The notes beneath the pieces were generated by a model, which ran no database searches, was not told where the DNA came from, and saw only the letters and a program-made list of their open reading frames with translations. From positions 7,253,501-7,317,500 of the forward strand of contig NZ_CP060828.1 in assembly GCF_014489635.1 (NCBI RefSeq): DNA of 64,000 nucleotides. Reading direction: 5' to 3'. Each line of letters starts with the position of its first letter. Position 1 is the stretch's first letter. The stretch is from Streptomyces roseirectus (GTDB lineage Bacteria > Actinomycetota > Actinomycetes > Streptomycetales > Streptomycetaceae). A program made the position numbers and the translations under genes. Positions 10,640 to 19,327 of the stretch are shown piece by piece.

Positions 10640-10861
10640 TCAGGCCACGATGAGGCTGATGCCGTACGCCACGGCCCCCAGGCACGCCGCGAAGCACGCG
10701 TACGCGCCCGTGACCGCGAGCGCCGCCGAGCCGCCGTCGGCCTGCGCCCGCTCGTGCCGGGACAGGCCCATCACGCCGAGGGTGAAGAGGGTCACGAGCC
10801 CGACGGTGACGACGAGGCTGACACCGAAGACGGAGCCGAGTGCGGACCAGTCGATCTTCAT
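10640..10861 (-). CDS. small two-TM membrane protein downstream of pit
   Basis: 73 aa, unknown function. There are two hydrophobic stretches (about residues 10-32 and 46-71) separated by a charged segment SRHERAQADGG, consistent with a two-helix hairpin in the membrane. It lies 20 bases downstream of the phosphate transporter gene on the same strand and before a shared terminator, so it is probably co-transcribed and may assist the transporter (inference). ATG 10861 is the only sensible start. Confidence 0.8.
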   Translation of the reverse strand: MKIDWSALGSVFGVSLVVTVGLVTLFTLGVMGLSRHERAQADGGSAALAVTGAYACFAACLGAVAYGISLIVA

Positions 10862-10881
10862 GGTTGCGGTGTCCTTCGGGG

Positions 10882-12105
10882 TCAGACGGTCGCGGCCGGG
10901 GGAGCGGCCGGGTCGGTGGTGGCGACGGGGGAGGGGATGACGACCTTGATCTCACCGGCGTCGGTACCGGCGTCGGACCCGCTCGCGGCACCCGCGCCGT
11001 CGTCGTCCGTGTCGTTGACGTTGTTGTGGTCGACGACCTCGCGCCGCGAGATCTTCCAGATCGCCGCGCTGGAGGCGACGAGGAAGACGGCGACGGCGGC
11101 CGTGCCCCAGTCCCCGAGGTCCGTGACGGTCTCGGCGAGCGCGCCGACCAGCGCGGCGGCCGGCAGCGTCAGCCCCCAGGCGACGAACATGCGCGTGGCC
11201 GTCGACCAGCGCACGACCCCGCCCTTGCGGCCGAGCCCCGCGCCCATCACGGACCCGGAGACCGCGTGCGTGGTGGAGAGGGAGAAGCCCAGGTGGGAGG
11301 AGGCGAGGATGACCGTCGCGGCGGACGTCTGCGCCGCGAAGCCCTGCTGCGGCTGGAGGTCGGTGAGGCCCTTGCCCATCGTGCGGATGATGCGCCAGCC
11401 GCCCAGGTAGGTGCCCAGCGCGATCGCGAGGCCCGCGGAGAGGATGACCCAGGTGGGCGGGTCCGAGTCGGGCGCGAGGGAGCCGCCCGCGACGAGCGCG
11501 AGGGTGATGATGCCCATCGTCTTCTGCGCGTCGTTCGTGCCGTGCGCGAGGGAGACCAGGCCGGCCGAGGCGATCTGCCCGAACCGGTAGCTCTTCTCGG
11601 CGGCCTTGCCTTCGGCCTTCCTGCCCAGGGTGTACGAGAGCCGCGTGGCGAGCATCGCGGCGAGACCGGCGACGATCGGGGCGGCGACCGCCGGGATCAG
11701 CACCTTCGTGACCAGCACGTCACCGTGCACCGCGCCCGAGCCGGCCGAGGCCAGCGTGGCGCCGATCAGGCCGCCCATGAGGGCGTGCGAGGAGCTGGAG
11801 GGCAGGCCCACCAGCCAGGTCAGCAGATTCCAGAGGATCGCGCCGACGAGGGCGGCGAAGATCACCTCGGGACGTATACCGCTTTCGTCGACGAGCCCCT
11901 TGGAGATCGTGTTGGCGACCTCCACGGAGAGAAACGCTCCCACAAGGTTGAGCGCGGCGGACATGGCCACCGCCACCTTGGGCCTCAGTGCGCCGGTCGA
12001 GATGGTGGTGGCCATCGCGTTGGCGGTGTCGTGGAAACCGTTCGTGAAATCGAACGCGAGAGCGGTGATCACCACTATCGCGAGGATCAGCGAGAAGTTT
12101 TCCAT
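10882..12105 (-). CDS. pit: inorganic phosphate transporter, PiT family
   Basis: 407 aa. Low-affinity phosphate (metal-phosphate) symporter of the cytoplasmic membrane. Both PiT signature repeats are visible: FDFTNGFHDTANAMAT near the N-terminus and SLAHGTNDAQKTMG in the second half, within about ten hydrophobic segments. The C-terminus is a polar Asp/Ala-rich tail. A PHO-box-like repeat lies about 50 bases upstream, suggesting PhoP control. It heads a two-gene unit with the 73-aa protein. Confidence 0.95.
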   Translation of the reverse strand: MENFSLILAIVVITALAFDFTNGFHDTANAMATTISTGALRPKVAVAMSAALNLVGAFLSVEVANTISKGLVDESGIRPEVIFAALVGAILWNLLTWLVGLPSSSSHALMGGLIGATLASAGSGAVHGDVLVTKVLIPAVAAPIVAGLAAMLATRLSYTLGRKAEGKAAEKSYRFGQIASAGLVSLAHGTNDAQKTMGIITLALVAGGSLAPDSDPPTWVILSAGLAIALGTYLGGWRIIRTMGKGLTDLQPQQGFAAQTSAATVILASSHLGFSLSTTHAVSGSVMGAGLGRKGGVVRWSTATRMFVAWGLTLPAAALVGALAETVTDLGDWGTAAVAVFLVASSAAIWKISRREVVDHNNVNDTDDDGAGAASGSDAGTDAGEIKVVIPSPVATTDPAAPPAATV

Positions 12106-12152
12106 TTACCCAGGCAATCGTTCGAAGTCATTGGCCGGTCGACCGTAGGAAA

Positions 12153-12174
12153 CCTGGGTGAACGGAAGATGAAC
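12153..12174 (-). promoter_or_regulatory. PHO box (PhoP operator) upstream of pit
   Basis: Minus strand reads two tandem 11-nt direct repeat units, GTTCATCTTCC and GTTCACCCAGG. Both fit the Streptomyces PhoP unit (GTTCA followed by C-rich bases, 11-nt spacing). The site ends 48 bases before the pit start codon. Confidence 0.75.
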
Positions 12175-12244
12175 TGAACAGGGCGTCACGGTGTCGCTCA
12201 GGGCAGGACTGTCTACGCGCGCCCACCCCGGCAGAATCCCCCGT

Positions 12245-12916
12245 ATGGCAGAGCAGAGACGAGCACGCCCCGAAGAGGCCGCCGCGTGGCGGGACCTCAC
12301 CGCCACGGCCCGCCGCACGGTCACCGACGGACTGGTCGTGGGGACGTCAGGAAACGTGTCGGTCCGCGTCGGCGAGGTGGTCCTCGTCACCCCCACCGGC
12401 GTCCCCTACGACCGCCTGGGCCCCGACGACATCACCGGTGTCGACCTCGACGGCCACCAGGTCCTCGGCACCCTGAAGCCGACCAGCGAACTCCCCATGC
12501 ACCTCACGGTCTACCGCGCGACCGACGCCGGCGCCGTCGTCCACACCCACTCCGTCCACGCCACGGCCGTCTCCACCCTGGTCCCCGAACTCCCCCCGGT
12601 CCACTACATGACCGGCGCCCTCGGCGGCCCCGTCCGCGTCGCCCCCTACGCGACCTACGGAACCGAACAGCTCGCCGAGCACATCCGGACGGCCCTGGAG
12701 GGGCGCACGGCGTGCCTGATCCAGAACCACGGCACCCTGGCGTACGCCCCCACCCTGGAGCGCGCCTTCAACGACTCCGCGCAACTCGAATGGATGGCCC
12801 GCCTCTGGCTCCTCGCCTCCTCGGTCCCCGGCCGCACCCCGAGCCTCCTGACCCCGGACCAGGTACGGGAAGCGGGCGACAAACTGAGCCGCTACGGCCA
12901 GCGGGCGACGCCCTGA
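12245..12916 (+). CDS. class II aldolase/adducin family protein (L-fuculose-phosphate aldolase-like)
   Basis: 223 aa. Zinc-dependent aldolase fold. The metal-ligand pair HTHSVHAT (His-x-His) and the later QNHGT histidine are present, together with the substrate-phosphate loop GTSGNVSVR and the LKPTSELPMH segment with the acidic catalytic residue. ATG 12245 is preferred over an upstream GTG because the sequence homologous to the family begins there. The substrate cannot be read from the sequence; sugar-phosphate or methylthioribulose-type aldolase are both possible. Possibly co-transcribed with the hydrolase 52 bases downstream. Confidence 0.88.
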   Translation: MAEQRRARPEEAAAWRDLTATARRTVTDGLVVGTSGNVSVRVGEVVLVTPTGVPYDRLGPDDITGVDLDGHQVLGTLKPTSELPMHLTVYRATDAGAVVHTHSVHATAVSTLVPELPPVHYMTGALGGPVRVAPYATYGTEQLAEHIRTALEGRTACLIQNHGTLAYAPTLERAFNDSAQLEWMARLWLLASSVPGRTPSLLTPDQVREAGDKLSRYGQRATP

Positions 12917-12968
12917 CGGCCCCGGACGTCCACTGGCCCCACCCGCGAACCACCCGGACACTGGACGG

Positions 12969-14093
12969 GTGCGCCCAGTCAGAGCGACGGCCGTCGCCGT
13001 CTCCGCAGCAGTGGCAGCCGGCGCGGCGAGCGTCGCCGTGGGCCGGGTGGCGAGCGACGCCGCGCTGAAGGCCCCGCCCGGCCGCCCCCTGCCGACCGAA
13101 CCGCGCCTGACGGTCCACGGCACGGCGGCCGGCCAGGTCACCCTCACCCGTGACCTGGCCGCCCTGCGCCCCGGCACCTACGGCCTCACCGGCGACGGCG
13201 TCCACGCCGTCACCGGCCCCGTCCTCCCGCACGCGCCCCACGACGCCGACACGGTCGTCCGCCGCCTGGAACGCGTCTCCCACGGCGCCCTGACCCCCGG
13301 CACGGCCGTCCGCCTCACCCCGGACCTCCACACCGGCGACCCCACCACGGCCCTCGGCCTCGACCACACGGACGTCGAGATGCCCGGCGAACTCGGCGCG
13401 CTGCCCGCCTGGTTCGTGCCCGGCGCCCGCCGCACCTGGGTGATCGCCGTGCACGGCCTCGGCGCGGGCCGCGCGCACGCCCTGAACGTCCTCGGCTTCC
13501 TGCACCGGCGCCGCTTCCCCGTCCTCGTCCCCGCCTACCGGGGCGACGAGGGCGCGCCCCGCCCCGCCGACGGCCTCAACCACCTCGGGACGACCGAGTG
13601 GCGCGACGTCGACGCGGCGATCCGGTACGCCCTCGGGCGCGGCGCCGACCGCGTGATCCTCCTCGGCTGGTCGACCGGCGCGGCGATGGCCCTGCGCGCG
13701 GCCACGCACTCCGGCGCCGCCGCCCGGATCTCCGGCCTCGTCCTCGACTCCCCGGCGCTCGACTGGCGCACCACGCTGCGCTCGCTGGCCGCCGCCCGCC
13801 ACACCCCGGGCGCGCTGCTCCCGCTCGCGGTCCGCGCCGCGCAGGGCCGCCTCGCCGACCACGAGGCGCCCCCGACCGACGAGTTGGCCCTCCCGGCCGG
13901 CGTCCCCACCCTCGTCCTCCACGGCCCCGGCGACACCGTCGCCCCCTGGGACCTCTCCCGCCGCCTCGTCGCCCGCACCCCCGGCCTCGCCACCCTCCAC
14001 GAGGTGCGCGACGCACCGCACGGGGCGATGTGGAACGCCGATCCCGGCGCGTACGAGGAGACCCTGCGGAGGTTTCTGACGCCGCTGATGTGA
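12969..14093 (+). CDS. membrane-anchored alpha/beta hydrolase
   Basis: 374 aa from GTG. An N-terminal hydrophobic Ala/Val-rich segment (about residues 6-30) looks like a signal anchor. The hydrolase fold follows: a WVIAVHGLGAGRAH oxyanion region, the nucleophile elbow GWSTGAA (G-x-S-x-G), a later acidic residue in LHGPGDTVAPWD, and the catalytic His in RDAPHGAMWN. This is a serine esterase/peptidase-type enzyme; the substrate is unknown. Confidence 0.87.
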   Translation: MRPVRATAVAVSAAVAAGAASVAVGRVASDAALKAPPGRPLPTEPRLTVHGTAAGQVTLTRDLAALRPGTYGLTGDGVHAVTGPVLPHAPHDADTVVRRLERVSHGALTPGTAVRLTPDLHTGDPTTALGLDHTDVEMPGELGALPAWFVPGARRTWVIAVHGLGAGRAHALNVLGFLHRRRFPVLVPAYRGDEGAPRPADGLNHLGTTEWRDVDAAIRYALGRGADRVILLGWSTGAAMALRAATHSGAAARISGLVLDSPALDWRTTLRSLAAARHTPGALLPLAVRAAQGRLADHEAPPTDELALPAGVPTLVLHGPGDTVAPWDLSRRLVARTPGLATLHEVRDAPHGAMWNADPGAYEETLRRFLTPLM

Positions 14094-14352
14094 CAGACGC
14101 ACGGCAGGCCCCCGAGGTTGATGTGCGCGGCGGCGCGGGCGAGTTGACGGCGTGACCCCGCCGGGCCCGCGCACCCCGGCAGTGTGAGTCCCGGCACACC
14201 CGACAGCCCCGGTAGCGGGGATTCCGCTTTGCCTCGTCCCCGTTCCGAGCACCCCCTCCACCCTCTCCCCGCGCCTCGTGCGTTGGCCAGTCCCATAGCC
14301 GCCCGTGACATTCCGTTTGGGTTTTCGGACCGTCAACCGGAAGACTGCACGT

Positions 14353-15954
14353 GTGACGTCCCGTATCCCGCGCGACTCCAGGCTTCGACTCGTCCGCCCG
14401 CGACCCCTGGCCGCCGCCCCCTCAGCAGTGAACCAGCGGCGCCCGCGCCGCGCCGCGCCCCGCCCCCCGGAGGGCACACCGGCCCCGGCGGAACTGGCCC
14501 GCATGGCTCGCTCGGGCCTGGCCGCCGCCGCCCGCGTGGCCCGCTGGGCGGACAACGCCCTCGGACCGGGCAAGGACGCCGCGACCATCGACGACCGGGC
14601 GACCCTCTCCGACGCGACCGCGCAGCGCGCGGCGAGCGATCTCGGGCTGACCCCCGACCGCGTCCGCGCCGACTGGGACACCGCCCGGCTGGCCGGCCTC
14701 ATCGAGGTGCACGGCGCGAGCGCCCGCCCCGGCTGGCGCCTGCGCGCCTGGGACCGCGACGACAGCGCCGTCCTGCGCGGCTGGGTCGCCCTCTTCGACG
14801 CGTGGTCCCTCGCGACGCCCGAACCGGCCGACGAGGAGCCCTCCACGGTCGCCGAGGTCGTCTCGGCCATGCCGCAGGTCCTCTCCTTCCTCCAGCTCTC
14901 CGCCGGTCCCGTCCCGGTCGACCAGCTCCTCGACCTCCTCGCCCAGCGCGTGACGGAACTCCGCACGGAACGCTGCGAGGTGCCCTACGGCCAGAGCGCC
15001 GGCCTCGGTGAGACCGAGGGGACCGGCGAGGACATAGACGCGGCCGCAGACACGACCGGAGACACGGCGGGGGAGGCCGTCGTACCCGCCGGGTTCATCG
15101 GACTCGCCCAGGACGCCCAGGACACGGACACGACCGCCGCCGCAGTCGGCGCGCCCGGAAGCACCGTCGCGCCCGCCGGCCTCGCCACCACCGCCGGCAC
15201 CCCCGCCGAGACGGCCCCCGCGCTCGACCCCGCCGAACTCGCCCCCCTCCTCGACTGGGCCCTCCACGCCCTCGCCTCCGTCGGCGCGCTGACCTGTGGC
15301 GAGGGCCAGGCGACCCTGACCCCGCTGGGCAGCTGGGCGACCTGGGTGAAGCTGGAGCAGATCTGCGTGGCCGCGCAGAGCCCCGCCGGGAACATCGAGC
15401 AGGCCGCCGAGGACATGCTGCGCGGCTGCGCCCAGCTCCGCCCGAACGCGGCCCGCGCCGAGTACCGCGCCTGGTTGGCGGCGCGCACCGTGGGCAGCGC
15501 GGTGACGGAACTCCTGGTCGCCGCGCGAGGCGAGGACGCCCTCCTGCGGGGCCTCGCCTTCGAAGCCCTGCGCGTCGTGGGCGCCCCCGCCGAACCGGAC
15601 GTCCGCGCCGTCGTCGACGAACCCGCCCTGCGCCCCTACGCGCTCCTGTGGCTCGCCGAACACGACGGCGTCGACCCCGAGGACGCCCACGAAGTCCTCA
15701 CCCGGGAGGAAGCCACCTGGCTCTGGGTGGACACGGCGGCCGCGGTGGCCGACCACGGCGAGGCCCCCATGCTGGTCCGCCACCTCGAATCCGCCCTCCA
15801 GCCCACCGTCCCCGCCCTCCTCACCGAGGTCCGGGCGGTCGGCCACCCCCGCACCGTCCAGGTCCTGGTGGCCCTGGCGGCGGCCCACCCGGACCCGGCC
15901 CTGGCCAAGGCGGTCCGCAGGGCGGCCTTCCAGGTCCACACCGGCGGCAGCTGA
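14353..15954 (+). CDS. conserved actinobacterial protein of unknown function
   Basis: About 533 aa from GTG 14353, which has GGAAG nine bases upstream; an ATG-equivalent at 14305 is in frame and would add 16 residues. The Arg/Pro-rich N-terminus is followed by winged-helix-like segments (ATAQRAASDLGLTPDRVRADWDTARLAGLIEV), an acidic Asp/Thr/Ala-rich linker (about residues 220-310), and a C-terminal helical, HEAT-like region. I do not recognise a catalytic motif. The alternation of short winged-helix-like and helical repeats could mean a scaffold or regulator, but this is speculation. Confidence 0.75.
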   Translation: MTSRIPRDSRLRLVRPRPLAAAPSAVNQRRPRRAAPRPPEGTPAPAELARMARSGLAAAARVARWADNALGPGKDAATIDDRATLSDATAQRAASDLGLTPDRVRADWDTARLAGLIEVHGASARPGWRLRAWDRDDSAVLRGWVALFDAWSLATPEPADEEPSTVAEVVSAMPQVLSFLQLSAGPVPVDQLLDLLAQRVTELRTERCEVPYGQSAGLGETEGTGEDIDAAADTTGDTAGEAVVPAGFIGLAQDAQDTDTTAAAVGAPGSTVAPAGLATTAGTPAETAPALDPAELAPLLDWALHALASVGALTCGEGQATLTPLGSWATWVKLEQICVAAQSPAGNIEQAAEDMLRGCAQLRPNAARAEYRAWLAARTVGSAVTELLVAARGEDALLRGLAFEALRVVGAPAEPDVRAVVDEPALRPYALLWLAEHDGVDPEDAHEVLTREEATWLWVDTAAAVADHGEAPMLVRHLESALQPTVPALLTEVRAVGHPRTVQVLVALAAAHPDPALAKAVRRAAFQVHTGGS

Positions 15955-15964
15955 CCGGCCCCGC

Positions 15965-16855
15965 TCAGCGGAACGTGTCGCAGCGGTCCATGTCACCGCT
16001 CCGGTACCCGGTGGCGAACCACTGCTGCCGCTGGGCAGCCGAGCCGTGCGTCCAGGACTCGGGCGTGACCCGGCCCTGGAACCGCTCCTGGATGCGGTCG
16101 TCCCCGACGGCGGCGGCCGCGTCCAGCCCGTCCTGGACGTCCGCGTCCGTGAGCCGGGCGATCAGCGGGCGCCCGGTGGCCGGGTCCGGCGTCGTGGTGG
16201 CGTGGTGGGCCCACACCCCGGCGTAGCAGTCGGCCTGCAGCTCGACCCGTACGGCGTTGCTGTCCGCGCCCGTGCGCCCGTCCTGCGCGCGCGTGAGGGT
16301 GCCCAGCAGATCCTGGACGTGGTGCCCGTACTCGTGCGCGACGACGTACGCCTGCGCGAAGGAACCCCCGCTCGCCCCGAACTTCGTCCGCAGCTCGTCG
16401 AAGAACCCGAGGTCGAGATAGACCTTGCGGTCCCCGGGACAGTAGAACGGCCCGACGGCGGAGGAGGCGGCCCCGCACGCGGTGCTGACCCGCCCACTGA
16501 ACAGGACGGTCGGCGACGCCGTGTACGCGCGCCCCCGCGCACGGAATTCCGTACGCCAGTAGTCCTGCACGCTGTTGACGACGGCGACGATCCGGCAGTC
16601 GTCCCGCGTGTTCGCGTCCCGCCCGCTGCGGCAGGTCTCCTGCACCTGCGCGAGCGGGGACGCGACGGAGCTGGGTCCGTCACCTCCGGAGGAGAGCCCG
16701 AGCTGGTCGGGGCCGACCCCGAGGAACAGCGCGAGCAGGAGGGCGATCACCCCGGCGATCCCGCCGCCCACGGTGGCCCGCCCGCCGGGGATCCGGCTTC
16801 CGCGCACGTCCTGCACCTCGGAGGTGTCCAGCGGCGCGTCGTCGTCGAACTGCAT
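15965..16855 (-). CDS. neutral zinc metallopeptidase (YpfJ family)
   Basis: 296 aa. The cytoplasmic N-terminus (MQFDDDAPLDTSEVQDVRG, typical of the family) is followed by a Gly/Ala/Leu transmembrane helix (about residues 25-48), then a peptidase domain with HEYGHH (HExxH) and a downstream ELQADCYAGVWAHH segment holding the third ligand. Cysteine pairs suggest an extracytoplasmic domain. I chose ATG 16855 because it begins the family-typical sequence; the longer frame to 17005 has no support. It is convergent with the upstream unknown gene, ten bases apart. Confidence 0.9.
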   Translation of the reverse strand: MQFDDDAPLDTSEVQDVRGSRIPGGRATVGGGIAGVIALLLALFLGVGPDQLGLSSGGDGPSSVASPLAQVQETCRSGRDANTRDDCRIVAVVNSVQDYWRTEFRARGRAYTASPTVLFSGRVSTACGAASSAVGPFYCPGDRKVYLDLGFFDELRTKFGASGGSFAQAYVVAHEYGHHVQDLLGTLTRAQDGRTGADSNAVRVELQADCYAGVWAHHATTTPDPATGRPLIARLTDADVQDGLDAAAAVGDDRIQERFQGRVTPESWTHGSAAQRQQWFATGYRSGDMDRCDTFR

Positions 16856-16950
16856 GCCCCCAGCCTGCGCCCCGCGCCCCGCCCCCGCCCGCCCGGTACA
16901 CCCGGACGGCGCACGCCCCGCCGCCGCCAAAACCGCTTGCGGGCCCCCGT

Positions 16951-16956
16951 TAGACT
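16951..16956 (+). promoter_or_regulatory. -10 element (TAGACT) for a leaderless transcript
   Basis: A near-consensus -10 hexamer ends six bases before the ATG at 16963, the spacing expected if transcription starts at that ATG. I see no strong -35 match. Confidence 0.55.
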
Positions 16957-16962
16957 GAACCC

Positions 16963-16986
16963 ATGGCCATTCTCCTCGCGCATTAG
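16963..16986 (+). CDS. seven-codon leaderless frame (MAILLAH) ahead of the ABC-F gene
   Basis: ATG GCC ATT CTC CTC GCG CAT TAG. It begins where transcription from the TAGACT element should begin and ends 57 bases before the ABC-F start. A small hairpin, GACGA-N5-TCGTC, follows its stop. ABC-F genes elsewhere are controlled by leader-peptide ribosome stalling, so this is a candidate attenuator peptide. It is far too short to prove by coding statistics. Confidence 0.45.
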   Translation: MAILLAH

Positions 16987-17043
16987 ACGACGGGATCGTC
17001 CGCACACCCTCGTCCAGCCCCCATTCAGCCCTGGAGTCTGTCC

Positions 17044-18642
17044 GTGATCTCCGCCTCCGGTATCGAACTGCGCGCAGGCGCCCGCATCCTCATCGAGAAC
17101 GCCACCTTCCGCGTCGCCAAGGGCGACCGCATCGGCCTCGTCGGCCGCAACGGCGCGGGCAAGACGACCCTGACGAAGGTCCTGGCCGGCGAGGGCCAGC
17201 CCGCCGCCGGCCAGGTCGCCCGCTCCGGCGAGGTCGGCTACCTCCCCCAGGACCCCCGCACCGGCGACCTCGACGTCCTCGCCCGCGACCGCATCCTCTC
17301 CGCGCGCGGCCTGGACACCCTGATCCGCAAGATGCGCGACAACGAGCAGCGCATCGCCAACGGCACCGGCGCCACCCGCGACAAGGCCCTGCGCCAGTAC
17401 GAGCGCCAGGAGACCGAGTTCCTGACCAAGGGCGGGTACGCGGCCGAGGCGGAGGCCGCGACGATCGCCGCCGCCCTGAACCTCCCCGACCGCGTCCTCG
17501 GCCAGCCCCTGCACACCCTCTCCGGCGGCCAGCGCCGCCGCGTCGAGCTGGCCCGGATCCTGTTCTCGGACGCCGACACGCTCCTGCTGGACGAGCCCAC
17601 GAACCACCTCGACGCCGACTCCATCGTCTGGCTGCGCGACTACCTGAAGACGTACCGGGGCGGCTTCATCGTCATCTCCCACGACGTGGACCTCGTCGAG
17701 ACGGTCGTCAACAAGGTGTTCTACCTGGACGCCAACCGCGCCCAGATCGACGTCTACAACATGGGCTGGAAGCTCTACCAGCAGCAGCGCGAGGCCGACG
17801 AGAAGCGCCGCAAGCGCGAGCGGCAGAACGCCGAGAAGAAGGCCGCCGCCCTGCACTCGCAGGCCGACAAGATGCGCGCCAAGGCCACCAAGACGGTCGC
17901 CGCGCAGAACATGGCCCGCCGCGCCGACAAGCTGCTCGCGGGCCTGGAGGCCGTCCGCGTCTCCGACAAGGTCGCCAAGCTCCGCTTCCCCGAGCCCGCG
18001 CCCTGCGGCAAGACCCCGCTGATGGCGGAGGGTCTGTCGAAGTCGTACGGCTCCCTGGAGATCTTCACGGACGTCGACCTCGCCATCGACAAGGGTTCCC
18101 GCGTCGTCATCCTGGGCCTCAACGGCGCCGGCAAGACGACCCTGCTGCGCCTGCTCGGCGGCGTCGAGAAGCCCGACACCGGCCAGGTCGTCCCCGGGCA
18201 CGGCCTCAAGCTCGGCTACTACGCGCAGGAGCACGAGACGCTGGACCCGGAGCGCTCGGTCCTGGAGAACATGCGCTCCTCCGCGCCGGACCTGGACCTC
18301 GTCGAGGTCCGCAAGGTGCTCGGCTCGTTCCTGTTCTCCGGGGACGACGTCGACAAGCCGGCCGGCGTGCTGTCCGGCGGTGAGAAGACCCGCCTCGCGC
18401 TCGCGACGCTGGTCGTCTCCTCGGCGAACGTCCTGCTGCTCGACGAGCCCACCAACAACCTCGACCCGGCCTCGCGCGAGGAGATTCTGGGCGCGCTGCG
18501 CACCTACAAGGGCGCCGTCGTCCTCGTCACCCACGACGAGGGCGCCGTGGAGGCGCTGCAGCCCGAGCGGATCATCCTGCTGCCGGACGGCGTGGAGGAC
18601 CTGTGGGGCGCGGACTACGCGGATCTCGTCGCCCTGGCTTGA
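17044..18642 (+). CDS. ABC-F family ATPase (ribosome-associated)
   Basis: 532 aa, no transmembrane segments. Two ATP-binding cassettes: GRNGAGKTT with LSGGQRRRVELAR and LLLDEPTNHLD in the first; GLNGAGKTTLLR with LSGGEKTRLALA and LLLDEPTNNLD in the second. A basic, Lys/Arg/Gln-rich P-site-tRNA-interaction linker with a long helix (QQQREADEKRRKRERQ) lies between them. ABC-F proteins act on the ribosome, as translation factors or in antibiotic resistance; this sequence resembles the Uup/EttA-like housekeeping type more than a dedicated resistance factor, but I cannot decide. GTG start at 17044 with CTGGAG seven bases upstream. The leader contains the MAILLAH frame. Confidence 0.93.
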   Translation: MISASGIELRAGARILIENATFRVAKGDRIGLVGRNGAGKTTLTKVLAGEGQPAAGQVARSGEVGYLPQDPRTGDLDVLARDRILSARGLDTLIRKMRDNEQRIANGTGATRDKALRQYERQETEFLTKGGYAAEAEAATIAAALNLPDRVLGQPLHTLSGGQRRRVELARILFSDADTLLLDEPTNHLDADSIVWLRDYLKTYRGGFIVISHDVDLVETVVNKVFYLDANRAQIDVYNMGWKLYQQQREADEKRRKRERQNAEKKAAALHSQADKMRAKATKTVAAQNMARRADKLLAGLEAVRVSDKVAKLRFPEPAPCGKTPLMAEGLSKSYGSLEIFTDVDLAIDKGSRVVILGLNGAGKTTLLRLLGGVEKPDTGQVVPGHGLKLGYYAQEHETLDPERSVLENMRSSAPDLDLVEVRKVLGSFLFSGDDVDKPAGVLSGGEKTRLALATLVVSSANVLLLDEPTNNLDPASREEILGALRTYKGAVVLVTHDEGAVEALQPERIILLPDGVEDLWGADYADLVALA

Positions 18643-18651
18643 TCGAATGGA

Positions 18652-18956
18652 TGATCCACTGAGTATGGATCATTCGGCCTACCGGTGATCCATCATCTGT
18701 GTGAGATCTCCTCGTATCGAGGTGTGTCCGTTCCGCTTTTCCCGGCCGACCCCTTTGGCGACGCACGTTGCCGAGGGGTCGGCTTTCTTGTCTCTCTGAC
18801 CTGCGTATTCACGCAATGTGGCGTTCGACCGGGCGGACACGGCCGTGCGGAAGTCAAGATTCCGATTGTGGAGACGGACTCCTGTCGTCAAAACCGTCGC
18901 CCACGGACCTTGCCGAATGGGTGGCCAGGAAGCCCGGGAGGGGTGATCATGAGGGG
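18652..18956 (+). promoter_or_regulatory. cluster of GATC motifs upstream of gbn
   Basis: Four GATC tetramers lie in the gbn upstream region: ATGATCC near 18652, GGATCAT near 18669, GTGATCC near 18685, and the palindrome TGATCA near 18945. Three of them carry the extended ATGATC/GATCAT form. The first two form an inverted repeat (ATGATCC-N9-GGATCAT). Gbn is known as a GATC-binding protein, so this is a candidate self-binding region. Confidence 0.45.
18744..18790 (+). terminator. strong terminator or attenuator between the ABC-F gene and gbn
   Basis: GCCGACCCCT ... AGGGGTCGGC stem with an inner GGCGAC/GTTGCC stem, followed by CTTTCTTGTCT. Confidence 0.8.
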
Positions 18957-18987
18957 ACCAGAGCGCACTTCCCATGAGGAGGCACGG

Positions 18988-19209
18988 GTGGCCGAGACTC
19001 TGAAGAAGGGCAGCCGGGTGACCGGCGCCGCGCGCGACAAGCTCGCGGCAGACCTGAAGAAAAAGTACGACTCCGGTGCGAGCATCCGGGCGCTGGCCGA
19101 AGAGACCGGCCGCTCGTATGGCTTCGTCCACCGGATGCTCAGCGAGTCGGGCGTCACGCTCCGTGGGCGTGGCGGCGCGACCCGGGGCAAGAAGGCCGCC
19201 TCGTCCTGA
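18988..19209 (+). CDS. gbn: Gbn-like small nucleoid-associated DNA-binding protein
   Basis: 73 aa, very basic. The central helix-turn-helix reads SGASIRALAEETGRSYGFVHRML (about residues 29-51, quoted in two overlapping parts: SGASIRALAEETG and GRSYGFVHRML). A Lys-rich N-terminus and a basic RGRGGATRGKK tail flank it. This matches the size and sequence I remember for S. coelicolor Gbn (SCO1839), a GATC-binding nucleoid protein affecting development. GTG 18988 is chosen because GAGGAGG lies five bases upstream; an in-frame ATG at 18950 is possible but lacks such a site. Single-gene unit between two strong terminators. Confidence 0.88.
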   Translation: MAETLKKGSRVTGAARDKLAADLKKKYDSGASIRALAEETGRSYGFVHRMLSESGVTLRGRGGATRGKKAASS

Positions 19210-19237
19210 GGTCGGGTGGGCCGTCGTTCTCGATGGT

Positions 19238-19274
19238 GACCACCCGGTCGGCGTACTGACCGACCGGGTGGTTA
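19238..19274 (+). terminator. terminator of gbn
   Basis: Twelve-base perfect inverted repeat CCACCCGGTCGG / CCGACCGGGTGG with an eight-base loop, 30 bases past the gbn stop. Confidence 0.85.
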
Positions 19275-19327
19275 CTGTGCAGTCACTTACGTTTCACTGA
19301 GGTGACCGCACCCATCGGAGGCGCCCC

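Noticed and set aside
12768..14966. 732-codon minus-strand frame across the aldolase-hydrolase region
   Set aside because: Arg/Gly/Ala-rich shadow composition and no domains; the plus-strand genes have clear motifs.
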